Program-made: the position numbers and the translations under genes
Source of the DNA: Saccoglossus kowalevskii
Taxonomy: Eukaryota; Hemichordata; Enteropneusta; Harrimaniidae
Direction of reading: 5' to 3'
Length of the DNA stretch: 11,296 nt
Assembly (NCBI RefSeq): GCF_000003605.2
Contig: NW_003144539.1
Span: forward strand, 1 to 11,296
Part shown: piece by piece, positions 1 to 8,741 of the stretch
Numbering within the stretch: the stretch's first letter is position 1
Layout of the letters: each line of letters starts with the position of its first letter
The notes under the pieces: generated by a model
The model's database searches: none
Told to the model about the DNA's origin: nothing
What the model saw: the letters and a program-made list of their open reading frames with translations, nothing else

Positions 1-35
1 TCAAACCATACCCCTATGTAAGCTTCACAACAGAG

Positions 36-79
36 GCTATGAATGCCAACCATACCCCTATGTATGCTTCACAACAGAG
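36..79 (+). repeat. Reference consensus unit (44 bp)
   Basis: This is the first full-length unit and matches the consensus exactly, so it can serve as the type copy. It runs from GCTATG, just after a CAGAG, to the next CAGAG. Rotated by one base it reads as half A (core CTATGAATGC plus CAACCATACCC, 21 bp) and half B (core CTATGTATGC plus TTCACAACAGAGG, 23 bp). The cores agree at nine of ten positions. The unit contains no CpG. It contains one small inverted repeat, CATA and TATG flanking CCCC, which could form a four-pair hairpin. One TGA (in CTATGA) is the only forward-strand stop triplet in any frame of the unit. Confidence 0.95.
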
Positions 80-915
80 GCTATGAATGCCAACCATACC
101 CCTATGTATGCTTCACAACAGAGGCTATGAATGCCAACCATACCCCTATGTATGCTTCACAACAGAGGCTATGAATGCCAACCATACCCCTATGTATGCT
201 TCACGACAGAGGCTATGAATGCCAACCATACCCCTATGTATGCTTCACAACAGAGACTGTGAATGCCAACCATACCCCTATGTATGCTTCACAACAGAGG
301 CTATGAATGCCAACCATACCCCTATGTATGCTTCACAACAGAGGCTATGAATGTCAACCATAACCCTATGTATGCTTCACAACAGAGACTGTGAATGCCA
401 ACCACACCCCTATGTATGCTTCACAACAGAGGCTATGAATGCCAACCATACCCCTATGTAAGCTTCACAACAGAGGCTATGAATGCCAACCATACCCCTA
501 TGTATGCTTCACAACAGAGGCTATGAATGCCAACCATACCCCTATGTATGCTTCACAACAGAGGCTATGAATGCCAACCATACCCCTATGTATGCTTCAC
601 AACAGAGGCTATGAATGCCAACCATACCCCTATGTATGCTTCACGACAGAGGCTATGAATGCCAACCATACCCCTATGTATGCTTCACAACAGAGGCTGT
701 GAATGCCAACCATACCCCTATGTATGCTTCACAACAGAGGCTATGAATGCCAACCATACCCCTATGTATGCTTCACAACAGAGGCTATGAATGTCAACCA
801 TACCCCTATGTATGCTTCACAACAGAGGCTATGTATGCCAACCATACCCCTATGTATGCTTCACAACAGAGACTGTGAATGCCAACCATACCCCTATGTA
901 TGCTTCACAACAGAG
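36..915. repeat. 440-bp higher-order repeat, two copies (10 units each)
   Basis: Copy one (36-475) reads C C C G C A C T(with ATAACCC) A(with CACACCC) H. Copy two (476-915) repeats C C C G C, then a GCTGTG unit, C, T, a GCTATGTATGCC unit and A. The G marker (CACGAC at 202 and 642) and the H marker (AAGCTT at 20 and 460) are exactly 440 bp apart. The last part of copy two has diverged or been overwritten: its GCTGTG at 696 looks like an A/C hybrid. The H marker at 20 belongs to the partial unit before 36, so the 10-unit period may continue to the left of the window. Confidence 0.85.
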
Positions 916-1751
916 GCTATGAATGCCAACCATACCCATATGTATGCTTCATAACAGAGGCTATGAATGCCAACCATACCCAAATGTATGCTTCATAACA
1001 GAGGCTATGAATGCCAACCATACCCCTATGTATGCTTCACAACAGAGGCCAAGAATGCCAACCATACCCATATGTATGCTTCACAACAGAGGCTATGAAT
1101 GCCAACCATACCCCTACGTATGCTTCACAACAGAGGCTATGAAAGTCAACCATACCCCTATGTATGCTTCACAACAGAGGCTATGAATGCCAACCATTCC
1201 CCTATGTATGCTTCACAACAGAGGCTATGAATGCCAACCATACCCCTATGTATGCTTCACAACAGAGGCCAAGAATGCCAACCATACCCCTATGTATGCT
1301 TCACAACAGAGGCTATGAATGCCAACCATACCCCTATGTATGCTTCACAACAGAGGCTATGAATGCCAACCATACCCCTATGTATGCTTCACAACAGAGG
1401 CCAAGAATGCCAACCATACCCATATGTATGCTTCACAACAGAGGCTATGAATGCCAACCATACCCCTATGTATGCTTCACAACAGAGGCTATGAATGCCA
1501 ACCATACCCCTATGTATGCTTCACAACAGAGACTGTGAATGCCAACCATACCCCTATGTATGCTTCACAACAGAGGCTATGAATGCCTACCATACCCCTA
1601 TGTATGCTTCACAACAGAGACTGTGAATGCCAACCATACCCCTATGTATGCTTCACAACAGAGGCTATGAATGCCAACCATACCCATATGTATGCTTCAT
1701 AACAGAGGCTATGAATGCCAACCATACCCCTATGTAAGCTTCACAACAGAG
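916..1751. repeat. Mixed-variant sector of the array
   Basis: There is no clear higher-order period here. Units 916 (N and O), 960 (CAAATG and O), 1048 (P and N), 1092 (CTACGTATG), 1136 (GAAAGTC), 1180 (F), 1268 (P), 1400 (P and N), 1532 and 1620 (A), 1576 (GCCTACC), 1664 (N and O) and 1708 (H) lie among consensus units. All units are exactly 44 bp. The N/O then H pair at 1664-1751 recurs at 2369-2456 and 3072-3159, so it probably marks the left end of the duplicated block that follows. The longest open frame of the window lies here, because two P units remove stop codons. Confidence 0.8.
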
Positions 1752-2456
1752 GCTATGAATACCAACCATACCCCTATGTATGCTTCACAAAGAGGCCAAG
1801 GATGGCAACCATAACCCCTATGTATGCTTCACAACAGAGGCTATGAATGGCAATCATACCCCTATGTATGCTTCACAACAGATGCCAAGGATGGCCAACC
1901 ATACCCCTGTGTATGCTTCACAACAGAGACCAAGAATGCCAACCATACCCCTATGTATGCTTCACAACAGAGGCCAAGGATGGCAACCATACCCCTATGT
2001 ATGCTTCACAACAGAGGCCAAGAATGCCAACCATACCCCTATGTATGCTTCACAACAGATGCTATGAATGCCAACCATATCCTTATGTATGCTTCACAAC
2101 AGATGCTATGAATGCTAACCATACCCCTATGTATGCTTCACAACAAAGGCTATGAATGCCAACCATTCCCCTATGTATGCTTCACAACAGAGGCTATGAA
2201 TGCCAACCATACCCCTATGTATGCTTCATAACAGAGGCTATGAATGCCAACCATACCCCTATGTATGCTTCACAACAGAGGCTATGAATGTCAACCATTC
2301 CCCTATGTATGCTTCACAACAGAGGCTATGAATGCCAACCATACCCCTATGTATGCTTCACAACAGAGGCTATGAATGCCAACCATACCCATATGTATGC
2401 TTCATAACAGAGGCTATGAATGCCAACCATACCCCTATGTAAGCTTCACAACAGAG
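1752..2456. repeat. Diverged GATGGC block, copy 1 (16 units, 705 bp)
   Basis: The block begins with GAATACC at 1758 and holds the most divergent units in the window. These are GCCAAGGATGGC units at 1795, 1884 and 1973, a GAATGGCAATC unit at 1840, an ACCAAG unit at 1929, and CAGAT endings at 1883, 2060 and 2104. A TATCCTTATG unit at 2061, a GCTAACC unit with an ACAAAG ending at 2105, then F, C/O, C, T/F, C, N/O and H follow. Small indels occur at 1752 (-1), 1795 (+1) and 1884 (+1). Divergence this far above the surroundings suggests an older segment, or one homogenised separately from its neighbours. It is paired with 2545-3159. Confidence 0.85.
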
Positions 2457-2544
2457 GCTATGAATGCCAACCATACCCCTATGTATGCTTCACAACAGAG
2501 GCTATGAATGCCAACCATACCCCTATGTATGCTTCACAACAGAG

Positions 2545-3159
2545 GCTATGAATACCAACCATACCCCTATGTATGCTTCACAAGAGGCCAAGGATGGCAA
2601 CCATACCCCTATGTATGCTTCACAACAGAGGCTATGAATGGGCAATCATACCCCTATGTATGCTTCACAACAGAGGCCAAGGATGGCAACCATACCCCTA
2701 TGTATGCTTCACAACAGAGGCCAAGAATGCCAACCATACCCCTATGTATGCTTCACAACAGATGCTATGAATGCCAACCATATCCTTATGTATGCTTCAC
2801 AACAGATGCTATGAATGCTAACCATACCCCTATGTATGCTTCACAACAAAGGCTATGAATGCCAACCATTCCCCTATGTATGCTTCACAACAGAGGCTAT
2901 GAATGCCAACCATACCCCTATGTATGCTTCATAACAGAGGCTATGAATGCCAACCATACCCCTATGTATGCTTCACAACAGAGGCTATGAATGTCAACCA
3001 TTCCCCTATGTATGCTTCACAACAGAGGCTATGAATGCCAACCATACCCCTATGTATGCTTCACAACAGAGGCTATGAATGCCAACCATACCCATATGTA
3101 TGCTTCATAACAGAGGCTATGAATGCCAACCATACCCCTATGTAAGCTTCACAACAGAG
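2545..3159. repeat. Diverged GATGGC block, copy 2 (14 units, 615 bp)
   Basis: This is a second copy of the preceding block in the same order: GAATACC start, GCCAAGGATGGC, GAATGGGCAATC, GCCAAGGATGGC, P with CAGAT, TATCCTT with CAGAT, GCTAACC with ACAAAG, F, C/O, C, T/F, C, N/O, H. From the TATCCTT unit on, the offset to copy one is a constant 703 bp (2078 to 2781, AAGCTT 2441 to 3144). In the 5' half this copy lacks two units and has different indels (-2 at 2545, +1 at 2631). The two copies therefore share the right part and diverged in the left part after duplication. Confidence 0.88.
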
Positions 3160-4125
3160 GCTATGAATGCCAACCATACCCCTATGTATGCTTCACAACA
3201 GAGGCTATGAATGCCAACCATACCCCTATGTATGCTTCACAACAGAGGCTATGAATGCCAACCATACCCCTATGTATGCTTCACAACAGAGGCTATGAAT
3301 GCCAACCATACCCCTATGTATGCTTCACGACAGAGGCTATGAATGCCAACCATACCCCTATGTATGCTTCACAACAGAGGCTATGAATGCCAACCATACC
3401 CCTATGTATGCTTCACAACAGAGGCTATGAATGCCAACCATACCCCTATGTATGCTTCACAACAGAGGCTATGAATGCCAACCATACCCCTATGTATGCT
3501 TCACAACAGAGGCTATGAATGTCAACCATACCCCTATGTATGCTTCACAACAGAGACTGTGAATGCCAACCATACCCCTATGTATGCTTCACAACAGAGA
3601 CTGTGAATGCCAACCATACCCCTATGTATGCTTCACAACAGAGGCTATGAATGTCAACCATACTCCTATGTATGCTTCACAACAGAGACTGTGAATGCCA
3701 ACCATACCCCTATGTATGCTTCACAACAGAGACTATGAATGCCAACCATACCCCTATGTATGCTTCACAACAGACTGTGAATGCCAACGATACCCCTATG
3801 TATGCTTCACAACAGAGGCTATGAATGCCAACCATTCCCCTATGTATGCTTCACAACAGAGGCTATGAATGCCAACCATACCCCTATGTATGCTTCATAA
3901 CAGAGGCTATGAATGCCAACCATACCCATATGTATGCTTCACAACAGAGGCTATGAATGTCAACCATACCCCTATGTATGCTTCACAACAGAGGCTATGA
4001 ATGCCAACCATACCCCTATGTATGCTTCACAACAGAGGCTATGAATGCCAACCATACCCCTATGTATGCTTCACAACAGAGGCTATGAATGTCAACCATT
4101 CCCCTATGTATGCTTCACAACAGAG
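3160..4125. repeat. Consensus-rich sector with T and A variants
   Basis: After H at 3116 the order C C C G (CACGAC, CpG at 3328) resembles the start of the 440-bp repeat, but then runs into consensus units and T A A T A units at 3512-3731. Unit 3644 carries TACTCC. Unit 3732 (ACTATG) is 42 bp, ending CAG instead of CAGAG. Unit 3774 has CAACGAT, and F, C/O, N and T units follow. The segment 3600-3905 matches 5159-5508: both have A, T with TACTCC, A, a 42-bp unit, A, F, C/O. The later copy has one extra unit. Confidence 0.8.
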
Positions 4126-4523
4126 GCTATGAATGCCAACCATACCCCTATGTATGCTTCACAACAGAGGCTATGAATGTCAACCATACCCCTATGTATG
4201 CTTCACAACAGAGGCTATGAATGCCAACCATTACCCTATGTATGCTTCACAACAGAGGCTATGAATGCCAACCATACCCCTATGTATGCTTCACAACAGA
4301 GGCTATGAATGCCAACCATACCCATATGTATGCTTCACAACAGAGGCTATGAATGCCAACCATACCCCTATGTATGCTTCACAACAGAGGCTATGAATGC
4401 CAACCATACCCCTATGTATGCTTCACAACAGAGACTGTGAATGCCAACCATACCCCTATGTATGCTTCACAACAGAGGCTATGTATGCTTCACAACAGAG
4501 GCTATGTATGCTTCACAACAGAG
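4126..4523. repeat. Segment duplicated at offset 5628, copy 1
   Basis: The unit order is C, T, a CATTACCC unit at 4214, C, N, C, C, A, then two 23-bp half units at 4478 and 4501. The same order returns at 9754-10151, including the otherwise rare CATTACCC unit and the paired half units, at a constant 5628-bp offset. The copies differ at a few positions: 4302 is N where 9930 is P plus N, and 4258 is consensus where 9886 has ACACCTGTG. A shared pair of half units is best explained by one deletion event followed by copying. Confidence 0.85.
4478..4523 (+). repeat. Two adjacent 23-bp half-B units
   Basis: Positions 4478-4500 and 4501-4523 are each a lone half B: core CTATGTATGC plus TTCACAACAGAG, with the A half (21 bp) missing. 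The breakpoint lies inside the 10-bp core shared by the two halves, which fits unequal exchange between half A of one unit and half B of another. The lost CTATGA also removes the TGA that normally closes a reading frame. Confidence 0.92.
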
Positions 4524-4720
4524 GCTATGAATGCCAACCATACCCCTATGTATGCTTCACAACAGAGGCTATGAATGCCAACCATACCCATATGTATGCC
4601 AACCATACCCATATGTATGCTTCACAACAGAGGCTATGAATGCTAAACATACCCCTATGTATGCTTCACAACAGAGGCTATGAATGCCAACCATACCCCT
4701 ATGTATGCTTCACAACAGAG
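4501..4720. repeat. Half-unit segment, copy 1 (paired with 6519-6738)
   Basis: The order is half B, C, the 65-bp A-A-B unit, a GCTAAACAT unit, and C. The identical order stands 2018 bp downstream: TATGTATGCC at 4591 and 6609, and CTAAACAT at 4643 and 6661. It is followed here by a 42-bp unit (4721) that reads CTATGATGCC with two bases missing. Confidence 0.9.
4568..4632 (+). repeat. 65-bp unit with an extra 21-bp A half (A-A-B)
   Basis: The unit reads half A, then a hybrid 21-bp half that opens with the B-type core (ATATGTATGC) and continues as half A (CAACCATACCC), then half B. This is the reciprocal product expected from the exchange that leaves lone B halves. The next unit (4633) carries GCTAAACAT, and the same pair recurs at 6586-6694. 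Confidence 0.92.
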
Positions 4721-4762
4721 CTATGATGCCAACCATACCCATATGTATGCTTCACAACAGAG

Positions 4763-5334
4763 GCTATGAATGCCAACCATACCCCTATGTATGCTTCACA
4801 ACAGAGGCTATGAATGCCAACCATACCCCTATGTATGCTTCACAACAGAGGCTATGAATGCCAACCATACCCATATGTATGCTTCACAACAGAGACTGTG
4901 AATGCCAACCACACCCCTATGTATGCTTCACAACAGAGGCTATGAATGCCAACCATACCCCTATGTATGCTTCACAACAGAGGCTATGAATGTCAACCAT
5001 ACCCCTATGTATGCTTCACAACAGAGGCTATGAATGCCAACCATACCCCTATGTATGCTTCACAACAGAGGCTATGAATGCCAACCATACCCCTATGTAT
5101 GCTTCACAACAGAGGCTATGAATGCCAACCATACCCATATGTATGCTTCACAACAGAGACTGTGAATGCCAACCATACCCCTATGTATGCTTCACAACAG
5201 AGGCTATGAATGTCAACCATACTCCTATGTATGCTTCACAACAGAGACTGTGAATGCCAACCATACCCCTATGTATGCTTCACAACAGAGACTGTGAATG
5301 CCAACCATACCACTATGTATGCTTCACAACAGAG
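4763..5334. repeat. 13-unit block duplicated at offset 4111, copy 1 (572 bp)
   Basis: The unit order is C C N A(CACACCC) C T C C N A T(TACTCC) A A(CCACTATG). The same 13 units in the same order occupy 8874-9445. Every diagnostic position checked is displaced by exactly 4111 bp: CACACCC 4911 to 9022, TACTCC 5220 to 9331, CCACTATG 5310 to 9421. I saw no indel between copies and no mismatch within the 13 units. Outside the block the neighbouring units disagree (4721 versus 8830, and 5335 versus 9446), so the edges are well bounded. Confidence 0.92.
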
Positions 5335-5420
5335 ACTGTGAATGCCAACCATACCCCTATGTATGCTTCACAACAGACTGTGAATGCCAATCATACCCCT
5401 ATGTATGCTTCACAACAGAG
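5335..5420. repeat. Short 42-bp unit and a CAATCAT unit
   Basis: Unit 5335 is A-type and ends CAG directly before ACTGTG, so it is 42 bp. The next unit, 5377, carries CAATCAT. The same 2-bp loss before ACTGTG occurs at 3732-3773 and 5949-5990. In each case AG is missing from CAGAGAC, a short AG/GA slippage site created by the A variant. Confidence 0.85.
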
Positions 5421-5948
5421 GCTATGAATGCCAACCATTCCCCTATGTATGCTTCACAACAGAGGCTATGAATGCCAACCATACCCCTATGTATGCTTCA
5501 TAACAGAGGCTATGAATGCCAACCATACCCCTATGTATGCTTCACAACAGAGGCTATGAATGTCAACCATTCCCCTATCTATGCTTCACAACAGAGGCTA
5601 TGAATGCCAACCATACCCCTATGTATGCTTCACAACAGAGGCCAAGAATGCCAACCATACCCATATGTATGCTTCACAACAGAGGCTATGAATGCCAACC
5701 ATTCCCCTATGTATGCTTCACAACAGAGGCTATGAATGCCAACCATACCCCTATGTATGCTTCATAACAGAGGCTATGAATGCCAACCATACCCCTATGT
5801 ATGCTTCACAACAGAGGCTATGAATGTCAACCATTCCCCTATGTATGCTTCACAACAGAGGCTATGAATGCCAACCATACCCCTATGTATGCTTCACAAC
5901 AGAGGCCAAGAATGCCAACCATACCCATATGTATGCTTCACAACAGAG
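5421..5948. repeat. 264-bp higher-order repeat, two tandem copies (6 units)
   Basis: Units 5421-5684 read F, C/O, C, T/F, C, P/N, and units 5685-5948 repeat exactly that order. All six variant positions agree; the one difference noted is CTATCTATG near 5579 in copy one. Partial versions appear at 2149-2456 and 2852-3159 (F, C/O, C, T/F, C, N/O) and at 9534-9709 (C, T/F, C, P/N), so the F to P/N module has spread through the array. Confidence 0.9.
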
Positions 5949-5990
5949 GCTATGAATGCCAACCACACCCCTATGTATGCTTCACAACAG

Positions 5991-6210
5991 ACTGTGAATG
6001 TCAACCATACCCCTATGTATGCTTCACAACAGAGGCTATGAATGTCAACCATACCCCTATGTATGCTTCACAACAGAGGCTATGAATGTCAACCATACCC
6101 CTATGTATGCTTCACAACAGAGGCTATGAATGTCAACCATACCCCTATGTATGCTTCACAACAGAGGCTATGAATGTCAACCATACCCCTATGTATGCTT
6201 CACAACAGAG
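5991..6210. repeat. Run of five T-type units
   Basis: Five consecutive units (5991, 6035, 6079, 6123, 6167) carry GTCAACC instead of GCCAACC, and the first is also A-type. Elsewhere T units are usually isolated, so this is a small local expansion of one variant by slippage or unequal exchange. A smaller run of three T units lies at 10416-10547. Confidence 0.85.
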
Positions 6211-6518
6211 GCTATGAATGCCAACCATTCCCCTATGTATGCTTCACAACAGAGGCTATGAATGCCAACCATACCCCTATGTATGCTTCACAACAGAGGC
6301 CAAGAATGCCAACCATACCCATATGTATGCTTCAGAACAGAGGCTATGAATGCCAACCATACCCCTATGTATGCTTCACAACAAAGGCTATGAATGCCAA
6401 CCATACCCCTATGTATGCTTCACAACAGAGGCTATGAATGCCAACCATACCCCTATGTATGCTTCACAACAGAGGCTATGAATGCTAAACATACCCCTAT
6501 GTATGCTTCACAACAGAG
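6211..6518. repeat. Consensus-like sector before the second half-unit segment
   Basis: The unit order is F, C, P/N with CAGAACAG at 6299, C with an ACAAAG ending at 6343, C, C, and CTAAACAT at 6475. The CTAAACAT unit directly before a half B recurs at 7267-7333, so a single half-B event with its flanking marker was probably copied 792 bp downstream. Confidence 0.75.
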
Positions 6519-6738
6519 GCTATGTATGCTTCACAACAGAGGCTATGAATGCCAACCATACCCCTATGTATGCTTCACAACAGAGGCTATGAATGCCAAC
6601 CATACCCATATGTATGCCAACCATACCCATATGTATGCTTCACAACAGAGGCTATGAATGCTAAACATACCCCTATGTATGCTTCACAACAGAGGCTATG
6701 AATGCCAACCATACCCCTATGTATGCTTCACAACAGAG
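6519..6738. repeat. Half-unit segment, copy 2
   Basis: Half B at 6519-6541, C at 6542, the 65-bp A-A-B unit at 6586-6650, CTAAACAT at 6651 and C at 6695. It matches 4501-4720 unit for unit at a 2018-bp offset. The upstream neighbour differs: a single half B here, where copy one has two in a row. Confidence 0.9.
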
Positions 6739-7002
6739 GCTATGAATGCCAACCATACCCATATGTATGCTTCACAACAGAGGCTATGAATGCCAACCAT
6801 ACCCCTATGTATGCTTCACAACAGAGGCTATGAATGCCAACCATACCCATATGTATGCTTCACAACAGAGGCTATGAATGCCAACCATACCCCTATGTAT
6901 GCTTCACAACAGAGGCTATGAATGCCAACCATACCCATATGTATGCTTCACAACAGAGGCTATGAATGCCAACCATACCCATATGTATGCTTCACAACAG
7001 AG
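6739..7002. repeat. Alternating consensus and NdeI-variant units (88-bp period)
   Basis: Units run N, C, N, C, N, N between 6739 and 7002, so CATATG recurs mostly at 88 bp. This is the simplest higher-order repeat in the window, a two-unit period. A similar N N C N C stretch is at 10196-10415. Confidence 0.8.
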
Positions 7003-7465
7003 GCTATGAATGTCAACCATTCCCCTATGTATGCTTCACAACAGAGGCTATGAATGCCAACCATACCCCTATGTATGCTTCACAACAGAGGCTATGAATG
7101 CCAACCATACCCCTATGTATGCTTCACAACAGAGGCTATGAATGCCAACCATACCCCTATGTATGCTTCACAACAGAGGCCAAGAATGCCAACCATACCC
7201 CTATGTATGCTTCACAACTGAGGCTATGAATGCCAACCATACCCCTATGTATGCTTCACAACAGAGGCTATGAATGCTAAACATACCCCTATGTATGCTT
7301 CACAACAAAGGCTATGTATGCTTCACAACAGAGGCTATGAATGCCAACCATACCCCTATGTATGCTTCACAACAGAGACTGTGAATGCCAACCATACCCC
7401 TATGTATGCTTCACAACAGAGGCTATGAATGCCAACCATACCCATATGTATGCTTCATAACAGAG
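7003..7465. repeat. Transition sector with one half-B unit at 7311
   Basis: Units are T/F, C, C, C, P with CAACTGAG (7179), C, CTAAACAT with ACAAAG (7267), a 23-bp half B at 7311-7333, C, A, and N/O (7422). The P unit at 7179 is one of the few outside the GATGGC block that lack the N marker. Confidence 0.8.
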
Positions 7466-7905
7466 GCTATGAATGCCAACCATACCCCTATGTATGTTTC
7501 ACAACAGAGGCCAAGAATGCCAACCATACCCATATGTATGCTTCACAACAGAGGCTATGAATGCCAACCATACCCCTATGTATGCTTCACAACAGAGGCT
7601 ATGAATGTCAACCATACCCCTATGTATGCTTCACAACAGAGGCTATGAATGCCAACCATACCCCTATGTATGCTTCACAACAGAGGCCAAGAATGCCAAC
7701 CATACCCATATGTATGCTTCACAACAGAGGCTATGAATGCCAACCATACCCCTATGTATGCTTCACAACAGAGGCTATGAATGCCAACCATACCCCTATG
7801 TATGCTTCACAACAGAGGCTATGAATGCCAACCATACCCCTATGTATGCTTCACAACAGAGGCCAAGAATGCCAACCATACCCATATGTATGCTTCACAA
7901 CAGAG
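7466..7905. repeat. 176-bp higher-order spacing of P/N units
   Basis: P/N units start at 7510, 7686 and 7862, exactly four units apart, with consensus or T units between. The same 176-bp spacing appears at 10592 and 10768. At 5641/5905 and 9666/9930 the spacing is 264 bp. P/N therefore marks higher-order repeats of more than one length in the same array. Confidence 0.85.
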
Positions 7906-8169
7906 GCTATGAATGCCAACCACACCCCTATGTATGCTTCACAACAGAGGCTATGAATGCCAACCATACCCCGATGTATGCTTCACAACAGAGGCTATGA
8001 ATGCCAACCATACCCCGATGTATGCTTCACAACAGAGGCTATGAATGCCAACCATACCCCTTTGTATGCTTCACAACAGAGGCCAAGAATGCCAACCATA
8101 CCCCTATGTATGCTTCACAACAGAGGCTATGAATGCCAACCATACCCCTATGTATGCTTCACAACAGAG
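7598..8169. repeat. 13-unit block duplicated at offset 2906, copy 1
   Basis: The order is T, C, P/N, C, C, C, P/N, a CACACCC unit, two CCCCGATG units, a CCCCTTTG unit, P and C. The same order occupies 10504-11076 at the array end. The two consecutive CCCCGATG units (CpG at 7972 and 8016) and the CCCCTTTG unit are found only in these two places, which makes the pairing secure. Confidence 0.93.
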
Positions 8170-8741
8170 GCTATGAATGCCAACCATACCCCTATGTATG
8201 CTTCACAACAGAGGCTATGAATGCCAACCATACCCCTATGTATGCTTCACGACAGAGGCTATGAATGCCAACCATACCCCTATGTATGCTTCACAACAGA
8301 GACTGTGAATGCCAACCATACCCCTATGTATGCTTCACAACAGAGGCTATGAATGCCAACCATACCCCTATGTATGCTTCACAACAGAGGCTATGAATGT
8401 CAACCATAACCCTATGTATGCTTCACAACAGAGACTGTGAATGCCAACCACACCCCTATGTATGCTTCACAACAGAGGCTATGAATGCCAACCATACCCC
8501 TATGTAAGCTTCACAACAGAGGCTATGAATGCCAACCATACCCCTATGTATGCTTCACAACAGAGGCTATGAATGCCAACCATACCCCTATGTATGCTTC
8601 ACAACAGAGGCTATGAATGCCAACCATACCCCTATGTATGCTTCACAACAGAGGCTATGAATGCCAACCATACCCCTATGTATGCTTCACGACAGAGGCT
8701 ATGAATGCCAACCATACCCCTATGTATGCTTCACAACAGAG
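8170..8741. repeat. Copy of the 440-bp repeat region (offset 8046 from 124-695)
   Basis: The units are C, G, C, A, C, T(ATAACCC), A(CACACCC), H, C, C, C, G, C, matching 124-695 in order. CACGAC at 202 and 642 maps to 8248 and 8688, and AAGCTT at 460 maps to 8506, all at 8046 bp. The following units (A, C, T with ATAACCC, to 8873) keep the module order better than 696-827 does, so the downstream copy may be closer to the original 440-bp unit. Confidence 0.9.

Noticed and set aside
1180-1223. Transcription-factor sites: CATTCC (TEAD-like) in F units, AACCACA (RUNX-like) in CACACCC units, GCCAA (NFI half-site) in the consensus
   Set aside because: These are short motifs expected by chance. They arise from single-base variants that move with duplicated blocks, and there is no promoter context.
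1164-1538. 124-codon open frame and many 65 to 104-codon forward frames as protein-coding genes
   Set aside because: The frames are out-of-register readings of one noncoding repeat. The same residues appear in all three frames, stops recur every 132 nt, and the ends depend only on which variant unit comes next. Half units, 1-bp and 2-bp indels are tolerated freely, which a coding repeat would not allow.
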